DNA from: an uncultured Treponema sp.
GTDB lineage: Bacteria > Spirochaetota > Spirochaetia > Treponematales > Treponemataceae
Assembly: GCA_937923945.1 (NCBI GenBank)
Contig: CALDWC010000148.1
Location: 1 to 14,360 of the forward strand
Reading direction: 5' to 3'
Length of the DNA stretch: 14,360 bases
Shown here: one piece after another, positions 1 through 6,320 of the stretch
How the letters are laid out: the number at the start of each line of letters is the position of its first letter
Position numbering within the stretch: the first letter of the stretch is position 1
Notes under the pieces: model-generated
The model's database searches: none
What the model saw: only the letters and a program-made list of their open reading frames with translations
Told to the model about the DNA's origin: nothing
Position numbers and translations under genes: made by a program

Positions 1-18
1 ATTATTTTACTTAAAAGC

Positions 19-24
19 TATAAT
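19..24 (+). promoter_or_regulatory. Possible -10 box for a short RNA
   Basis: A perfect TATAAT sits here. The matching -35 would fall at or before base 1, so it cannot be judged. Transcription from it would start near base 31 and run through two small hairpins into the strong terminator at 113-161. TATAAT is common by chance in DNA this A/T-rich, so this is only a candidate. Confidence 0.3.
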
Positions 25-30
25 TTATAC

Positions 31-161
31 CTCACAAATTTCGTACAATAAAAAAACACTGAATTGTTCAGTGCATCCGTAAGGAAACGCTGATTACGGT
101 TTGATAAAATGGGAGCAAGGCTTCAAGACGGAGTTTCCGCTTGGGGCTTTGCTCTTTTTTT
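31..161 (+). ncRNA. Candidate structured small RNA ending in a terminator
   Basis: No coding frame covers this stretch, but it is dense in secondary structure. A perfect 7-bp hairpin lies at 57-73 (CACTGAA/TTCAGTG, loop TTG). A 6-bp hairpin lies at 77-99 (CCGTAA/TTACGG, loop of 11). A long terminator hairpin lies at 113-154, followed by T7. The loop of the second hairpin contains GGAAAC (83-88), which is complementary to GTTTCC (133-138) in the terminator apex, so a long-range contact is possible. Together with a TATAAT at 19-24 this could be a roughly 130-nt independent RNA. It could equally be the structured 3' end of a transcript entering from before the window. I do not recognise a known riboswitch or RNA family. 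Confidence 0.35.
113..161 (+). terminator. Strong intrinsic terminator
   Basis: Bases 113-127 pair with 140-154 over 15 positions, including three G-U pairs. The stem continues with CGG/CCG (129-131 and 137-139) above a bulged A at 128, closing a 5-nt loop. The hairpin is followed directly by seven T residues (155-161). This is one of the clearest intrinsic terminators in the window, reading on the plus strand. It closes either an upstream transcript or the candidate small RNA. Confidence 0.8.
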
Positions 162-248
162 ATGACAAAAGAAAATACTGCGAGGAATCAGATGACAGTG
201 CTTGTGTTGCCAAGCGAGTGGAATGCATAAACTCATCATCACTATCGC

Positions 249-295
249 TATAATAAAAGATCAGTCTTTTAAATATATTACATATATGTTATAAT
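249..295 (+). promoter_or_regulatory. Promoter region of the Abi gene with an inverted repeat
   Basis: Two TATAAT sequences occur at 249-254 and 290-295. Between them lies the inverted repeat AAAAGA-TCAG-TCTTTT (255-270). Neither has a convincing -35 box. Starting from the second, the mRNA would begin about 8-9 bases before the ATG at 311, almost leaderless, which fits the absence of a Shine-Dalgarno site there. The inverted repeat could be an operator for self-regulation, but this is inference. Bases 162-248 show nothing else beyond a 22-codon frame without a ribosome binding site. Confidence 0.35.
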
Positions 296-310
296 TAAAA
301 ATAACCAATA

Positions 311-1276
311 ATGTATAATTCGGATTTTATTATGAAAGAACTACAAAAAGTGTTTGAAGCAAAAATGACGGTATCTGAAATAATTATCTATTGTAAAAAT
401 GATTTAGGTATTTTATTTGAGCGAATAAGTGAAACGGAAGCGAGCGAATTTTTACAAAAAAATAATTTCTTTCTGAGGATAATTCAGTACGCGGAAGTGT
501 GGGAAAAAACAACGGCAAATGGAAAGTACGAGAACATGGATTTTGCTCATTTGATAGAGCTTTCGACAATCGATATGTTTTTTCGAAAGCTTATTTTTAA
601 AATGGCGATAGACTTTGAGCATTATTTAAAAGTTGCGTTGGTGAATGAATGCCAACATAATATTGCCGATGACGGTTATGAAGTTGTTGAAAATTTTTTA
701 AATGAAAACACGCACACAAAAGATAATGTGGAACTTGCTTTGCATAACCACCAGTTTAAAAAATATTCAACGCTCATTTGCGGAAAAGATATTTCTTCTA
801 TATCGGTATGGACATTGATGGAACTTATCGGCTTTAATGATTTAATTTTATTTTACGATTATTATTATACATTTTTTCGTAGCGAGGGAGAATACACAAA
901 GCACTTTGATGCCGTCAGGCGTTTGCGAAATGCAACTGCACACAACGATTGCCTTTTGTGTAACTTTAAACCTATCCAGCATTTTAATTCCGATGCGACA
1001 ACGACTTTTGAACTTTTGGCTGCAAAACTTGAAGTTGAACACCGCATCATTTCCGATTGTATGAAAGTGCCTTTGCTCAATGACCTTGCGGTTATGTTTC
1101 GGGTTTATTCAAAAATTGTTTCTTCCGATGTGATTAAAGATTTTACTTTTAAAGAATTAAAAAACTTTTTCGAAGGACGAATGATTCGAAACAAAGAACT
1201 TTTTGAAAACCTTGAATATGTGAAAAACGCATATAGGTTTACAATTGCGGTAATCAAATATTACGGTGCGCACTAA
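311..1276 (+). CDS. Abi-family HEPN protein (abortive infection / AbiD-AbiF-like)
   Basis: The 321-residue protein resembles the Abi_2 (AbiD/F) family of phage-defence proteins. It has a mostly helical body, the segment WTLMELIGFNDLILFYD in the family's usual middle position, and the motif VRRLRNATAHNDCLL near residue 210. In that motif R-N-A-T-A-H matches the Rx4-6H signature of HEPN ribonuclease domains. The length fits the family. In known members the HEPN fold is thought to cut RNA after phage infection; activity here is inferred. It stands alone between a terminator and a long structured gap, as expected for a single-gene defence module. The start at 311 has no clear ribosome binding site, and an in-frame ATG at 332 is an alternative. 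No toxin-antitoxin partner is visible beside it. Confidence 0.75.
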   Translation: MYNSDFIMKELQKVFEAKMTVSEIIIYCKNDLGILFERISETEASEFLQKNNFFLRIIQYAEVWEKTTANGKYENMDFAHLIELSTIDMFFRKLIFKMAIDFEHYLKVALVNECQHNIADDGYEVVENFLNENTHTKDNVELALHNHQFKKYSTLICGKDISSISVWTLMELIGFNDLILFYDYYYTFFRSEGEYTKHFDAVRRLRNATAHNDCLLCNFKPIQHFNSDATTTFELLAAKLEVEHRIISDCMKVPLLNDLAVMFRVYSKIVSSDVIKDFTFKELKNFFEGRMIRNKELFENLEYVKNAYRFTIAVIKYYGAH

Positions 1277-1440
1277 ATTATGCAGCAATAAAAACCGCAC
1301 ATGAAAATAAGCCCGAAGTGTAATCATGCACTATTACTGAGTATAAGATTCTAATCTTATGTTCCAAGCGCGTATGAGTCCCGTTTTTATTATAACTATT
1401 CTACAAGCCTTGATTTCCGTAGGATAACGATAAACTTTTA
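1277..1440. other. Non-coding gap after the Abi gene
   Basis: No gene is seen here. A perfect 8-bp hairpin with a 2-nt loop lies at 1343-1360 (ATAAGATT/AATCTTAT), and the following 1368-1384 looks like a tRNA T-arm (see findings). There is no convincing T-tract terminator directly after the Abi stop codon. Confidence 0.5.
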
Positions 1441-1469
1441 TTGACTTTTTGCCGTTTTTTTTATAGGAT
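1441..1469 (+). promoter_or_regulatory. Probable promoter of the VTT/glycosyltransferase operon
   Basis: A -35-like TTGACT (1441-1446) is followed 17 bases later by TAGGAT (1464-1469), or 15 bases later by TATAGG (1462-1467). This is the best promoter match in the 403-base gap. If used, transcription would start near 1476, leaving a leader of about 200 nt that contains all four hairpins before the ATG at 1680. Confidence 0.45.
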
Positions 1470-1488
1470 TGATTCTATTCTATTGAAG

Positions 1489-1526
1489 GTTTAACTTCGC
1501 CGCTGAAATGGCGCGGCTCGTTAAAC
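1489..1526. repeat. Two-stem palindrome 1 (TTC/TC type)
   Basis: Outer arms GTTTAAC (1489-1495) and GTTAAAC (1520-1526) pair perfectly. Inner arms GCCGC (1499-1503) and GCGGC (1513-1517) pair around a 9-nt loop that begins TGAA. The unpaired bases between outer and inner stems are TTC on the 5' side and TC on the 3' side, the same as in the elements at 1603-1647 and 14317-14355 (the latter read on the minus strand). The arm sequences are unrelated to those copies. Confidence 0.6.
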
Positions 1527-1528
1527 GC

Positions 1529-1563
1529 CAAGTTTTGCTTAGTAAACTGATTTGCAAAACTTG
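1529..1563. repeat. Palindrome 2, probably a decayed two-stem element
   Basis: Ten-base arms CAAGTTTTGC (1529-1538) and GCAAAACTTG (1554-1563) are perfectly complementary. The 15-nt centre reads TTA-GTAAAC-TGAT-TT. Compared with the intact copies this looks like the TTC-type spacer, a 5' inner arm and the TGAT loop, with the 3' inner arm lost. That reading is inference; the hairpin itself is seen directly. Confidence 0.55.
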
Positions 1564-1572
1564 CTTATTGTA

Positions 1573-1602
1573 GTGCCGTTTCTCGTTTTCTCGAAACGGC
1601 GC
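1573..1602. repeat. Hairpin 3
   Basis: Arms GTGCCGTTTC (1573-1582) and GAAACGGCGC (1593-1602) pair over ten positions with one G-T pair, closing the loop TCGTTTTCTC. It lies in tandem with the neighbouring palindromes but does not clearly show the TGAT loop. It is G/C-rich in the stem and has no T tract after it, so it does not look like a terminator. Confidence 0.55.
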
Positions 1603-1647
1603 AATTGAACAATTTTCGGAAATTGATATTTCCTCAATTGTTCAATT
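1603..1647. repeat. Two-stem palindrome 4 (intact TTC/TGAT/TC type)
   Basis: Perfect 12-base outer arms AATTGAACAATT (1603-1614) and AATTGTTCAATT (1636-1647) enclose perfect 6-base inner arms GGAAAT (1618-1623) and ATTTCC (1628-1633). Unpaired parts are TTC (1615-1617), the loop TGAT (1624-1627) and TC (1634-1635). These match the element at 14317-14355 exactly when that one is read on the minus strand, although both stems differ. It ends 32 bases before the ATG of the next gene. Confidence 0.75.
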
Positions 1648-1679
1648 TATAGGAAGAATATTTTATTTATTTTTATGCT

Positions 1680-3347
1680 ATGAAAAAGAAAAAACCGATT
1701 ATTTTTGCCGTCGTAATAGTAGTACTTATTATATTGAATCAAATATTCCATTTTTCGTCTTATTTTACAAAAGACGGAAGTGCTTTACAAAAGTTGAAAA
1801 GCCTTGCCGAAGAAAATTTTTTGTATGCGGGGCTTCTGTATCTTGCGGTCAGCATTGTCGGATATTCGTTTCTCGCATTGCCCGGAGTTACTTTTGCGAT
1901 TGTTGCGGGACTCGTTTTTGAAGCGATTCCGGGAACGTTGCTTTGTTTACTTGCTTCAACGATCGCCGCAGGTATTTCATTTTTTATCGGACGGTATTTT
2001 TTAAAAGATTCGATAAAGCCGCTTGTGATGAAAAATAAATATTTGAAGAAATGGATTTTTGAAAGCGGCACTGATAAAAATTATGTATTTGTTTTAATGC
2101 TGACGCGGCTCGTTCCTATTTTTCCGTACAATTTACAAAACTTTGCGTACGGTGTAAGTGATATTCCGTTTTCACAATATATGATTTTTTCTTTTCTTTT
2201 TATGATTCCCGGTATTTCATTATATACATTTGGAATTTCAAGTTTAACGAACAGATCGCATAATTATTTGTATCTTGGCTTGGCTATCGGTATTACCGTG
2301 CTTGTTATTGCCGTTAATGTACTGCTTAAAAAAAAGTATATTCAAAAAGATGCTGCCGAAACAGTGGCGCAAAAAAACACTCCCTGCGTTTCATGCAAAG
2401 TATGTACGGCTCATTGCGCATTTTTGCAAAAATACAACTTGGATTTTAATGACGAAGAAAAATTAAACGAACTTGCCTATCATTGTTTTTTATGCGGAAA
2501 ATGTACGGAAGTATGTCCGCACGGTGTTGACGGAAGAACGTTTATGCTTGATTTACGAAAGCAGCACGTGGATAACAACGGCGGAAAAAAAGACGGGTAC
2601 TTTTTGCTGCAAAAAGAAAAAACAAACTACCTTTTTAAAAATTATAAAAACGGAAATAAAAAAACGGTACTGTTTCCGGGTTGTAACTATCCTTCGCTGT
2701 ATCCGAAAACACTTGACATGCTTATTGAACTTTGTGCGCAGAAAAATATCGGCACGGTGTTTGATTGCTGCGGAAAACCGATTGCGGAATTGGGACTTGC
2801 ACAAGAAGAAGCGGCAATCTATGATCGCTTGAATGAACGATTTCAAAAATGTGGCATCGAAGAAATCATTACGCTTTGTCCGAATTGTTATTACCATTTG
2901 CAGGGAAACATTTCAGCGCGTGTAACAAATATTTACGAAAAATTACCGGAGCTTGGACTTGGAAAAAAACTTTTACAAAACAACATCAATATTTTTTTAC
3001 CCTGTCCCGATCGACAAAACAAAGTTTGGCTTGCACGCATGAAAGCGTATCTTCCCGATGACATCCGTATTATTAAAAGTGCATCCTGTTGTGGTTTGGG
3101 TGGCTGTGCAGGAGCGAAAGAGCCGCAACTTGCGAACAATTTTTCGTCCGCCGTTCAAACGGAGTTGCACAATAATAATGCTGAAAAATTATTTGTCTAT
3201 TGTGCAAGCTGTGCGGGACAATTTACACGGAACGGAATTATCGTGCAGCATCTTTTAAATGAAATACTCGGCTCCGATGAAGTACCTGCAACGAAGCATT
3301 CGCTTTTTAATCGCGCAAAAAGAAAATTCGGCGGTACAAAAAAATGA
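1680..3347 (+). CDS. VTT/TVP38-type membrane protein fused to ferredoxin and CCG (HdrB-like) domains
   Basis: The 555-residue protein begins with a membrane helix (residues 6-22), then a VTT (DedA/TVP38-TMEM64) integral membrane domain at about 48-217 with the family's RLVPIFPYNLQNFAYG stretch (143-158). Residues 236-279 hold two ferredoxin-type cysteine sets (C236, C239, C242, C246 and C269, C272, C275, C279), enough for two [4Fe-4S] clusters. Two CCG motifs follow: C335/C363-C364/C400/C403 and C442/C470-C471/C508/C511. Such motifs bind a non-cubane cluster in HdrB, glycolate oxidase GlcF and LutA relatives. The predicted role is membrane-anchored electron transfer, with substrate unknown. 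The ribosome binding site is weak: AGGAAG lies about 23 bases upstream. A three-codon frame ATGCTATGA (1675-1683) overlaps the start. The stop overlaps the next ATG (ATGA), so the two genes are coupled. Confidence 0.85.
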   Translation: MKKKKPIIFAVVIVVLIILNQIFHFSSYFTKDGSALQKLKSLAEENFLYAGLLYLAVSIVGYSFLALPGVTFAIVAGLVFEAIPGTLLCLLASTIAAGISFFIGRYFLKDSIKPLVMKNKYLKKWIFESGTDKNYVFVLMLTRLVPIFPYNLQNFAYGVSDIPFSQYMIFSFLFMIPGISLYTFGISSLTNRSHNYLYLGLAIGITVLVIAVNVLLKKKYIQKDAAETVAQKNTPCVSCKVCTAHCAFLQKYNLDFNDEEKLNELAYHCFLCGKCTEVCPHGVDGRTFMLDLRKQHVDNNGGKKDGYFLLQKEKTNYLFKNYKNGNKKTVLFPGCNYPSLYPKTLDMLIELCAQKNIGTVFDCCGKPIAELGLAQEEAAIYDRLNERFQKCGIEEIITLCPNCYYHLQGNISARVTNIYEKLPELGLGKKLLQNNINIFLPCPDRQNKVWLARMKAYLPDDIRIIKSASCCGLGGCAGAKEPQLANNFSSAVQTELHNNNAEKLFVYCASCAGQFTRNGIIVQHLLNEILGSDEVPATKHSLFNRAKRKFGGTKK

Positions 3348-4681
3348 AAGACGCAATTATTATTTTTACGCGTGTGCCGATTCCGCATAAAACAAAAACA
3401 CGGCTCATGCCGGTGTACACGCCGGAAGAATGTGCTGTACTCCATTCCTCTTTTCTGCGCGACATTTATGCGGCTGCAAAAAAAACAAATAAAAGTATTT
3501 TTGTTTTTTATACGCCTGACGATGCAGTGCTGCTTTTAGCCGGCTGCTTGGGAACGAACGAAAATTTCTTTGCGCAAGAAGGCGCCGACTTAGGTGCAAG
3601 AATGCTCCATGCTATTCAAACGGTACTGCAACGCGGCTTTTCATCCTGTGTTTTAATCGGAAGCGATATTCCTGAAATGAGTGCGGAAATAGTGCAGTCG
3701 GCTTTTTCCGCGCTGGATACATCAGACATTGTGTTGTGTCCTGTCAGTGACGGCGGCTATTGCCTTATCGGCATGAAAAAAATAATTCGTGAAGCTTTTG
3801 ACATTCCGCAGTACGGTACGGCAACGGTTCTTGAAAATACGGTGCGCGCATTAAAGGAAGCAAATTATACCGTGTCCGTTTTGCCGGTTTTGCACGATAT
3901 TGATACGCCGCAGGATATGCTTGACCTGATGACAAGACTCAAACAAGATCCGTTCATTCTTTGCACGCACACACGAAAATATTTGAACGCGCATAAAAAG
4001 ATTTCCGTTATTATACCGATTTACAATGAAGCGGAACAAATCATCAAGCTACAGCACGAATTAAAAAAACTATCGGACTGCGAAATTATTTTTGCAGACG
4101 GTGGTAGTACGGATAACACGCTGAGCTTAATCGAAAAACAATACACCGTGATACAAACAAAAAAGGGGAGAGCCTTTCAAATGAATGAAGGCGCTCGACA
4201 AAGTTCCGGAGCAATTCTTTTTTTTCTCCATGCGGATAGCATGCTTCCCCGTAATGCCGCGGAAAAAATACGGACGAGTGTGCAGCACTATCGTGTCGGA
4301 TGTTTTCGCATTTTGTTTACGACGCGCAATCTGTTTTTTACCGTCTGTGCTTTTATGTCAAATGTAAGAGCACGCGTATTAAAAATTCCGTTTGGCGATC
4401 AGGGAATATTTGTGGAGCGCAATGTGTTTTTTGAAAACGGCGGCTTTCCCGAATTGCCGATTATGGAAGACTACCAATTTTCGCGCAACATGAAAAGAAA
4501 AAAAGAAAAGCTCGGCGTTGCGAAAGCGACAATTATTACTTCGGCACGGCGCTACGGCAATTCGTTTTTGAGTCAATTGCGTACGGCACGGCAGATGTTT
4601 TATCTTCGGTTTTTATACCGCCGCGGAAAAAATATTGACGAAATTGCCGCACAGTATAAAGATATACGAAACGGTGAATAA
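3344..4681 (+). CDS. Fused TIGR04282-TIGR04283 glycosyltransferase (arsenosugar-cluster type)
   Basis: Two glycosyltransferase domains sit in one 445-residue chain. Residues 1-205 match the DUF2064/TIGR04282 family: IIIFTRVPIPHKTKTRLMP at the N-terminus, GSDIPE at 106-111 and SDGGYCLIG at 135-143. Residues 219-445 match the GT2-like TIGR04283 family: SVIIPIYNEAEQI, ADGGSTDNT (251-259), HADSMLP (296-302) and an EDYQFSRNMKRK segment near 375. The families were first named transferases 1 and 2 associated with rSAM/selenodomain proteins, and later arsenosugar biosynthesis transferases. They are usually separate neighbouring genes. The start overlaps the preceding stop by ATGA and has no good ribosome site of its own, so it depends on translational coupling. 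The sugar and acceptor cannot be read from the sequence. Confidence 0.85.
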   Translation: MKDAIIIFTRVPIPHKTKTRLMPVYTPEECAVLHSSFLRDIYAAAKKTNKSIFVFYTPDDAVLLLAGCLGTNENFFAQEGADLGARMLHAIQTVLQRGFSSCVLIGSDIPEMSAEIVQSAFSALDTSDIVLCPVSDGGYCLIGMKKIIREAFDIPQYGTATVLENTVRALKEANYTVSVLPVLHDIDTPQDMLDLMTRLKQDPFILCTHTRKYLNAHKKISVIIPIYNEAEQIIKLQHELKKLSDCEIIFADGGSTDNTLSLIEKQYTVIQTKKGRAFQMNEGARQSSGAILFFLHADSMLPRNAAEKIRTSVQHYRVGCFRILFTTRNLFFTVCAFMSNVRARVLKIPFGDQGIFVERNVFFENGGFPELPIMEDYQFSRNMKRKKEKLGVAKATIITSARRYGNSFLSQLRTARQMFYLRFLYRRGKNIDEIAAQYKDIRNGE

Positions 4682-4730
4682 AAGCGTTGCTTGCATTTAA
4701 AATATTTTTACCAAGGAGTGAATACAATCT

Positions 4731-5774
4731 ATGGAAATAATACGAGGTTTATCCGAATTGATACAGTCAATGAAATACCGCGATGCGCTACAGCTCCCGA
4801 AAGAACAAACTGAAACATATATTTTTCTCGCACAAGGAGAATACAATATCAATTACTATTTTGTGCATCCGATAACGAATAAAAAATTAGTGTTGCGGGT
4901 TAATTGCGGCAGTCAAATGCATCTTGACCATCAAATCGAATATGAATATACGGCGCTAAAACTGTTGGAAGATTCCGGACGAACGCCGAAAGTTTTTTAT
5001 GTTGACGGCTCAAAAAAATATCTTCCGCACGGTATTCTTGTTATGGAATTTTTGGAAGGAAAAAGTTTAGATTACAAAAAAGACTTGGAATGTGCCGCAG
5101 ATATTCTTGCGGATATTCACAGCGTTGATATACGAAAAAAAACATCCGGCGCATCATTGCCGTTGATTGCACCTAAAAATTCTTTGCAGGCAATCTACGA
5201 TGAATGCACGGACATGTTTCGCATCTATGACAGTTCTCCGCTTGCGGATCCTACGAAACAAAAACTTATTGCTGCACTATTTGAAAAAGCGACGAAGCTT
5301 ATTGATCCGGATACCGATCGACAAGCATATCGTTGTTGTATCAACACGGAATTAAATTCTTCAAACTTTTTAATCACGGGCTGTGAGCCGCATAATTATT
5401 TAATCGATTGGGAAAAGCCGCTTTTCGGTGAACCCGCACAAGACATTGCACACTTTCTCGCACCGACAACGACCTTTTGGAAAAGCGATTGTATCTTGGA
5501 TTTTAATAGTATCGATACATGGATTGATTCATATATGCATGCAGTTGCAAAACGATTCAAAACGGACAATATAAAAAATCGTGTTGCGCAATTTTTACCG
5601 ATGACTTGCTTACGCGGAATTTCTTGGTGTGCAATGGCATGGGTACAATATCAAGCGGAAACTAAAACAATTAAAAATAAAACAACTTGGAAAAAAATAA
5701 ATCAATATTTGGATATTGATTTTTTAAATATGATTGCTGTAAATTATTTTACAAATTTCAGGATCGAAAAATAG
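4731..5774 (+). CDS. APH/choline-kinase-like phosphotransferase with altered catalytic loop
   Basis: The 347-residue protein has the layout of the aminoglycoside phosphotransferase / choline kinase superfamily. A nucleotide-loop-like AQGEYNINYYF lies at 34-44, the strand VLRV around residue 56, the hinge-like LVMEFLEGKSL near 104-114, and the catalytic region at 203-213 followed by LIDWEKP (224-230). The family norm in the loop is HGDxxxxN. Here it reads N205-T206-E207 with N212 kept, so the catalytic Asp is replaced by Glu and the His by Asn. Metal-binding D226 is present. It may be a weak or specialised kinase, or a small-molecule binding protein; true antibiotic resistance is unlikely. A good ribosome site AAGGAG lies 12 bases before the ATG, and the 49-base gap to the previous gene shows no terminator, so it belongs to the operon. 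Confidence 0.75.
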   Translation: MEIIRGLSELIQSMKYRDALQLPKEQTETYIFLAQGEYNINYYFVHPITNKKLVLRVNCGSQMHLDHQIEYEYTALKLLEDSGRTPKVFYVDGSKKYLPHGILVMEFLEGKSLDYKKDLECAADILADIHSVDIRKKTSGASLPLIAPKNSLQAIYDECTDMFRIYDSSPLADPTKQKLIAALFEKATKLIDPDTDRQAYRCCINTELNSSNFLITGCEPHNYLIDWEKPLFGEPAQDIAHFLAPTTTFWKSDCILDFNSIDTWIDSYMHAVAKRFKTDNIKNRVAQFLPMTCLRGISWCAMAWVQYQAETKTIKNKTTWKKINQYLDIDFLNMIAVNYFTNFRIEK

Positions 5775-5784
5775 GAGACAAACA

Positions 5785-6222
5785 ATGATGAGTCGTGAAG
5801 AAGTACTCGAACAATTTAATGAAGGATATGACTGCGGACAAGTTGTATTTCGCTATTGGGCAAAAAAGTTGGGCTTTGACGAAAATACCGCACTGAAAAT
5901 TGCAACCGGTTTCGGAGCCGGCATGCTGCAGGGCGAAACATGCGGAGCGGTAATCGCTGCATACTTGGCAATGGGTTTACAATACGGGCACTGCGATACC
6001 GGCGATGCAGGCGCGGAACAAAAAGTGCGCGCACTGAAAAAGAACACGGAGTTCCGTGAAATGTTTTTGGAAAAATATCCTGCAACGCTTTGTAATACCC
6101 TTTTGGGTGCGGACTTTACAACGCCTGAAGGACAAAAGCTCATACGGGACAAACAGTTGATGACGAGTTTTTGTCCGCAGCTCGTTTCGGATGTGATCGC
6201 AATTTTAGAAGAAATTATGTAA
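5785..6222 (+). CDS. C_GCAxxG_C_C family (TIGR01909) probable redox protein
   Basis: The 145-residue protein shows the family pattern: GYDCGQVV (C17) near the N-terminus, GFGAGMLQGETCGAVIAAYLAMG (C53) in the centre, then CNTLLG (C103) and FCPQLV (C130) towards the end. C70 is extra. These conserved cysteines suggest thiol redox or metal binding; the reaction of the family is not established. It is the last gene of the operon, 10 bases after the kinase-like gene, with AGGAGA eight bases before the start. A second in-frame ATG directly follows the first, so the exact start is uncertain by one codon. Its pairing with an iron-sulfur membrane protein in the same operon supports a redox role. Confidence 0.8.
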   Translation: MMSREEVLEQFNEGYDCGQVVFRYWAKKLGFDENTALKIATGFGAGMLQGETCGAVIAAYLAMGLQYGHCDTGDAGAEQKVRALKKNTEFREMFLEKYPATLCNTLLGADFTTPEGQKLIRDKQLMTSFCPQLVSDVIAILEEIM

Positions 6223-6255
6223 GCGTAATAAAAATGCTTATTGTAAAAAAGCGTG

Positions 6256-6297
6256 TAAAAAATAAAGGCGAGTTTCCGCATAACACGGAACCCGCCC
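6256..6297 (-). terminator. Terminator of the rhodanese gene (possibly two-way)
   Basis: On the minus strand GGCGGGTTCCG pairs with CGGAAACTCGCC, with small mismatches, around a 7-nt loop and is followed by TTTATTTTTT. It sits between two convergent genes. On the plus strand the T run after it is poor (CTTGCTTAATGTTTT), so it serves mainly the minus-strand gene. Confidence 0.65.
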
Positions 6298-6320
6298 TTG
6301 CTTAATGTTTTAATAGCCTT

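Noticed and set aside
162..230. 22-codon frame starting at ATG 162
   Set aside because: No ribosome site, starts directly inside the terminator T tract region, too short, and no recognisable peptide.
1343..1360. Intrinsic terminator of the Abi gene
   Set aside because: The hairpin is A/T-rich with a 2-nt loop and no T tract directly after it.
1675..1683. Three-codon upstream frame ATGCTATGA overlapping the start of the VTT-fusion gene
   Set aside because: It could act in re-initiation, but the only Shine-Dalgarno-like site is 18 bases away and such short frames are common by chance.
2473..2832. 119-codon plus-strand frame inside the VTT-fusion gene, and similar 60-140 codon frames on both strands
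   Set aside because: Out-of-frame shadows of well-supported genes; none has a family match or ribosome site.
4731..5774. Aminoglycoside resistance gene
   Set aside because: The fold matches the APH superfamily, but the catalytic loop is altered and the operon context is metabolic.
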